Shown: one piece after another, positions 34,930 through 38,175 of the stretch
How positions within the stretch are numbered: position 1 is the first letter of the stretch
How the letters are laid out: each line of letters starts with the position of its first letter
From: Candidatus Desulfatibia profunda
GTDB lineage: Bacteria > Desulfobacterota > Desulfobacteria > Desulfobacterales > UBA11574
Length of the DNA: 38,175 nt
Reading direction: 5' to 3'
Assembly: GCA_014382665.1 (NCBI GenBank)
Contig: JACNJH010000101.1
Coordinates: forward strand, 1 to 38,175
Made by a program: the position numbers and the translations under genes
Notes under the pieces: generated by a model
What the model was told of the DNA's origin: nothing
What the model saw: the letters and a program-made list of their open reading frames with translations, nothing else
The model's database searches: none

Positions 34930-35004
34930 TGGGGCGTCGTCAAGCGGTAAGACACAGGATTTTGGTTCCTGCATTCGGAGGTTCGAATCCTCCCGCCCCA
35001 GCCA
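34930..35004 (+). tRNA. tRNA-Gln (anticodon UUG)
   Basis: A cloverleaf can be folded by eye: acceptor TGGGGCG/CGCCCCA, D arm with AAGCGGTAA, anticodon stem CAGGA/TCCTG with loop TTTTGGT giving anticodon TTG at 34962-34964, and T arm GGAGG-TTCGAAT-CCTCC. GCCA follows, so the CCA end is encoded. It is a standard glutamine tRNA. Confidence 0.95.
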
Positions 35005-35097
35005 GATTTCATTCGCTGCAACCCTAATCGAGTTGACAATCCATTAGGTGCTAGCCCTTATCGCTCGATTGAGATTAGATCTAACACGGCAAATTTA

Positions 35098-36036
35098 ATG
35101 AACGATTTTATTATATTTTCAGGGAATTCAAATCCCGAGCTATCCAGAAAAATATGCGAATATATCGGTGTGCCGCTCGGAGGCGAAAAGGTCAAGCGGT
35201 TCAGTGACGGCGAGATACAGATCGAAATTGATGAAAATGTTAGGAAGAAAGATGTTTTTATTATCCAGTCAACCTGCTCGCCGGTGAATGAAAACCTGGT
35301 CGAACTGCTATTGATGATAGATGCCATGAAGCGTGCTTCGGCAACCCGGATCACAGCCGTTATTCCTTATTACGGCTATGCCCGCCAGGACAAGAAAGTG
35401 GCGCCGCGTGTTCCCATCAGCGCCAAACTCGTTGCCGATCTTTTGCAGGTCGCCGGTGCCACCAGGGTGATTACCATAGACCTGCATGCCGGACAGATTC
35501 AGGGTTTTTTCAACATCCCGGTGGACAACCTTTTTGCGGCACCGGTGCTGCTTCAATATATCAAGAAAAATTTTACTGATGATCTTGTGATCGTATCACC
35601 GGATGCGGGCGGCGTTGAAAGGGCCAGGGCCTTTGCCAAGCGTCTGAATGCCCAGCTCGCTATCATTGACAAGCGCCGAGATGCGCCCAACCAGGCCCAG
35701 GCCATGGCTGTCATCGGCGATGTCGCTGGCAAGACCGTGGTGATTCTCGACGATATGGTTGATACCGCCGGTACCTTAACCGAGGCCGCCGCTGCGATCA
35801 TGGCAAAAGGAGCCAGGGAGATCCATGCCAGTTGTGCCCATGCGGTGCTGTCCGGCCCGGCGGTGGAGCGGATCGAGGCTTCGCCCTTAAAAACCGTGGT
35901 TGTTACCGATACGATACCTTTGCAGCAAAATGCCAAGGACTGTGATAAAATCAAGGTGCTTTCGATTGCACCGCTGGTTGGAGAGGCAATTCTCCGCAGC
36001 CACATGGGAGATTCGGTAACTTCGCTTTTTGTGTAG
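35098..36036 (+). CDS. prs: Ribose-phosphate pyrophosphokinase
   Basis: A 312-residue PRPP synthase making PRPP from ribose 5-phosphate and ATP. Key blocks are [11 protein letters not shown] near the N-terminus, [10 protein letters not shown] (ATP/regulatory region) and the PRPP loop [14 protein letters not shown]. Length matches the family (about 315). It follows the tRNA gene by about 90 bp and precedes rplY. Confidence 0.97.
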   Translation: MNDFIIFSGNSNPELSRKICEYIGVPLGGEKVKRFSDGEIQIEIDENVRKKDVFIIQSTCSPVNENLVELLLMIDAMKRASATRITAVIPYYGYARQDKKVAPRVPISAKLVADLLQVAGATRVITIDLHAGQIQGFFNIPVDNLFAAPVLLQYIKKNFTDDLVIVSPDAGGVERARAFAKRLNAQLAIIDKRRDAPNQAQAMAVIGDVAGKTVVILDDMVDTAGTLTEAAAAIMAKGAREIHASCAHAVLSGPAVERIEASPLKTVVVTDTIPLQQNAKDCDKIKVLSIAPLVGEAILRSHMGDSVTSLFV

Positions 36037-36050
36037 AAAAATACTTTGGA

Positions 36051-36089
36051 CCCAAGTTGAGCGATTGTCTTTGAAACGCTCAGTTTAGG
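36051..36089. repeat. Reduced copy of the 8388-8595 element
   Basis: CCCAAGTTGAGCG (36051-36063) and CGCTCAGTTTAGG (36077-36089) match the two ends of the element at 8388-8595 in reverse orientation, with the interior absent. The joined ends form TGAGCG/CGCTCA as a small hairpin in the prs-rplY spacer. Confidence 0.6.
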
Positions 36090-36123
36090 TTAGATAAAGG
36101 TTCATTCAAGGAGGATATATAGG

Positions 36124-36780
36124 TTGAACTTTGTAGAACTCAAAGCCAATGTCAGAACAACCATCGGAAACGGCCCGGCCAGAGCCCTGCGGCGTTCAGG
36201 CAAGATTCCGGGCGTGTTTTACGGTCCGGGTAAGGAACCTGTAATGCTTTCCGTTGTCGTCAATGACCTCGAACAGGTTCTGAAAACCAGTAAGGCGGGC
36301 CAGGTTCTGTTGAACCTTGTGATTCAAAATGGTGAGACAGCGACCAGGTCCGCCATGATTAAGGAATTGCAGACCCATCCGGTTTCAAGGAATTTTGTAC
36401 ATGTTGATTTCTATGAAATTGCTTTGGATCGCAAGATCAGGGTGAAAATCCCTGTTTCCATAAAAGGCAAGGCAAAGGGCGTGGAAGACGGCGGCATGTT
36501 GCAGATTATCCGCAGAGAACTTGAGGTACTGTGCCTGCCCTTCAAAATCCCGGAACTGATTAAGGTTGATATTACCGACCTTGATATTGGTGATTCGATC
36601 CATGTTAGTGATATTGTCCTGGAAGAGGGTATTGAATTTCTGGATGACGATCATTTTACGGTCGTAACCGTGCTCAGTCCGAAGACCGAAGCAGCGGCAG
36701 CCGAGGAACTGGAACTTGAGGAGGGTGAAGAACCCGTTGCCGGAGACGATGATTCAGAAGCACCTGAAGCCGATGAATAA
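36124..36780 (+). CDS. rplY: 50S ribosomal protein L25 / general stress protein Ctc
   Basis: A 218-residue two-domain Ctc-type L25, binding 5S rRNA. The start is TTG at 36124, with AAGGAGG 9 bases upstream. RTTIGNGPARALRRSGKIPGVFYG is the N-terminal L25 block; the beta-rich C-terminal domain ends in an acidic tail (EELELEEGEEPVAGDDD). It precedes pth, a common arrangement. Confidence 0.95.
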   Translation: MNFVELKANVRTTIGNGPARALRRSGKIPGVFYGPGKEPVMLSVVVNDLEQVLKTSKAGQVLLNLVIQNGETATRSAMIKELQTHPVSRNFVHVDFYEIALDRKIRVKIPVSIKGKAKGVEDGGMLQIIRRELEVLCLPFKIPELIKVDITDLDIGDSIHVSDIVLEEGIEFLDDDHFTVVTVLSPKTEAAAAEELELEEGEEPVAGDDDSEAPEADE

Positions 36781-36882
36781 AGACTAGTCTTTTAGTTTTT
36801 TGGGCCCGGTTTTGCCTATGATGCCATTGGCCTTTGGAATACAGGGCTAAAGTGCCGGGAACGGCAGTTGACAATTTTTACT

Positions 36883-37485
36883 ATGCAGCCAAACAGAGTA
36901 CGGCTGGTCGTCGGGCTGGGAAATCCAGGGGATACGTACACGAAAACCCGTCACAATGTCGGGTTTATGGTCGTGGATGCAGTGGCCGGCTTCTTTGCGA
37001 TCGTCCTTGAAAAACGCACGCGTTTTGCCAACTTGTTTTATGGGCGCGGATCGATAGACGGCGTTGAAACTATTCTGGCAAAACCGATGGCCTTTATGAA
37101 CCTCAGCGGGCTGCCGGTACATAAAATTGCAGAGTATTACAAGATATTATGTGGGGATATGTTGGTGATTCATGACGATATAGACCTTGAGTTTGGAAAA
37201 TTGAAAATAAAAAAGAAAGGAGGCGATGGGGGACATAAAGGTTTAAGATCGTTAATAAAAACCTTTGGCAGCGGCGACTTTGTGCGTCTGCGCATCGGAG
37301 TCGGGCGTTCCGAGCCCCGGATCAGTGTCAGCGATCATGTTCTGGGACGATTCAATGCCGATGAAAAAAAGGTGTTGAACCTGATTATTACCAATGCCCG
37401 CGAGGCCGTTGTTACGATTTTATGCAAAGGTGCGGAAGAAGGGATGAACAGATTCAATGACAAGAGGATTTTAATTTCTAGCTAA
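36883..37485 (+). CDS. pth: Peptidyl-tRNA hydrolase
   Basis: About 200 residues from ATG 36883; a TTG at 36868 is also in frame. It frees tRNA from peptidyl-tRNA dropped by ribosomes. [18 protein letters not shown] carries N14 and the catalytic H24; [10 protein letters not shown] and [14 protein letters not shown] are the other active-site blocks. Its position after rplY is typical. Confidence 0.96.
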   Translation: MQPNRVRLVVGLGNPGDTYTKTRHNVGFMVVDAVAGFFAIVLEKRTRFANLFYGRGSIDGVETILAKPMAFMNLSGLPVHKIAEYYKILCGDMLVIHDDIDLEFGKLKIKKKGGDGGHKGLRSLIKTFGSGDFVRLRIGVGRSEPRISVSDHVLGRFNADEKKVLNLIITNAREAVVTILCKGAEEGMNRFNDKRILISS

Positions 37486-37505
37486 GTATCAAGATGGAGG
37501 AAAGC

Positions 37506-38175
37506 ATGGAAGTTGTAACGCACAATATACCGTTGATTTGCGCGCTGGTGGGTGCTTTGGGAGTCCTTTTTGCGATTATCCTGGCCGGAATTGTTAAAAG
37601 TGCACCCGCCGGAAATGAAAGGATGCAGGAAATTGCCGGCGCTATCCAAGAAGGCGCTATTGCCTACCTGAACCGCCAGCTCAAAAGTATGAGTGTTGCC
37701 GGTATCATTATTTTCATTATCATCTTTGCCACCCTGGGTGCCAAGACCGCCATTGGATTTCTGATTGGTGCCGTGACATCATTTATGGCAGGTTATATCG
37801 GCATGCGGGTATCGGTTATCGCCAATGTAAGGACAACCGAAGCCGCCAGAAAAGGGCTTGCGGCCGGCCTGGCTATGGCCTTCAGGGGCGGTACCGTTAC
37901 CGGTATGTTGGTGGCCGGTCTGGCACTGACCGCCGTGGCCGGATACTACGCCGTAACCCATGACATTATCGCTCTGGTAGCCCTCGGATTCGGCGGCAGC
38001 CTGATTTCGATTTTCGCACGGCTGGGTGGCGGCATCTTCACCAAGGGTGCTGATGTCGGTGCCGATCTGGTGGGCAAAGTCGAGGCCGGCATCCCTGAAG
38101 ACGACCCCCGCAACCCGGCAACCATTGCCGACAATGTGGGCGACAATGTGGGCGACTGTGCCGGTATGGCGGCCG
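37506..38175 (+). CDS. hppA: Membrane-bound proton- or sodium-translocating pyrophosphatase (3' cut by window)
   Basis: The first 223 residues of an ion-pumping inorganic pyrophosphatase. GGAGGAAAGC precedes ATG 37506. Several membrane helices are seen, then the pyrophosphate-binding signature [20 protein letters not shown] and [20 protein letters not shown]. It couples PPi hydrolysis to ion pumping across the cytoplasmic membrane, useful to energy-limited anaerobes. The residues that decide K+-dependence lie past the window end. Confidence 0.95.
   Translation, partial: MEVVTHNIPLICALVGALGVLFAIILAGIVKSAPAGNERMQEIAGAIQEGAIAYLNRQLKSMSVAGIIIFIIIFATLGAKTAIGFLIGAVTSFMAGYIGMRVSVIANVRTTEAARKGLAAGLAMAFRGGTVTGMLVAGLALTAVAGYYAVTHDIIALVALGFGGSLISIFARLGGGIFTKGADVGADLVGKVEAGIPEDDPRNPATIADNVGDNVGDCAGMAA

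Noticed and set aside
1-38175. CRISPR array, prophage or transposase gene
   Set aside because: No regularly spaced repeats, phage structural genes, integrase or DDE/HUH transposase were seen.
1-38175. Genome-wide stop-codon reassignment to explain the two in-frame stops
   Set aside because: The interrupted genes use different stops (TGA and TAA), and other genes in the window end normally at expected lengths.

Overview
The window looks like a piece of chromosome from an anaerobic Desulfobacterota (Deltaproteobacteria) species. The reasons are the gene set: a Ni-Fe carbon monoxide dehydrogenase (CooS), a rubrerythrin / desulfoferrodoxin / rubredoxin / flavodiiron cluster, a bacterial ferredoxin-thioredoxin reductase subunit, a PrkA-DUF444-SpoVR group and a DUF1844 protein before ispE. 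No phage, plasmid or CRISPR region is visible. The assignment to phylum is an inference from protein content; no rRNA is present.

Layout. 1-5.8 kb: the end of a DEAD-box RNA helicase, then recQ and a SAM methyltransferase on the minus strand, then a tandem two-domain CDP-alcohol phosphatidyltransferase and a small His/Asp-rich Spy/ZraP-like periplasmic protein behind a textbook sigma-54 promoter. 5.9-8.3 kb (minus): a DUF3524/GTDC1-type glycosyltransferase (tRNA-queuosine mannosyltransferase family) and a PP2C phosphatase fused to a PilZ-like domain. 8.25-9.0 kb: a repeat-rich intergenic region with a 74-nt structured repeat (second copy at 22.36 kb) and a 208-bp MITE-like element (a reduced copy lies at 36.05 kb). 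9.0-11.7 kb: a hybrid histidine kinase. 11.7-18.6 kb (minus): an operon encoding PrkA, DUF444, SpoVR and a second PrkA-like AAA+ protein. Both prkA and the DUF444 gene carry an in-frame stop.

18.8-25.5 kb: a lipoprotein and a LUD-domain protein, then a minus-strand oxygen/ROS-defence island: rubrerythrin, desulfoferrodoxin, rubredoxin-like protein, flavodoxin, zinc-ribbon protein, flavin reductase-ArsC fusion, rubredoxin, flavodiiron oxygen reductase, ferredoxin and a helical-repeat protein. Superoxide would be reduced by desulfoferrodoxin, peroxide by rubrerythrin and O2 by the flavodiiron protein, with the small iron-sulfur and flavin proteins as electron carriers. 26.0-30.2 kb (minus): citrate synthase; a nitroreductase / glutaredoxin / FTR catalytic subunit operon; and a DUF255 thioredoxin-domain pseudogene with an internal deletion.

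30.2-33.4 kb: cooS with a consensus sigma-70 promoter, facing a sigma-54 activator fragment that has lost both its PAS and HTH ends; its stop codon lies inside a C/G-rich palindromic repeat. 33.5-38.2 kb (plus): a housekeeping run of DUF1844, ispE, tRNA-Gln(UUG), prs, rplY/ctc, pth and the start of hppA (cut by the window end).

The most notable signals are the two premature stops in one PrkA-system operon, several other broken genes next to repeats, two repeat families that I could align between distant sites, and unusual fusions (PP2C-PilZ, flavin reductase-ArsC, tandem CDP-alcohol phosphatidyltransferase). I did not find a clearly new defence or mobile system.
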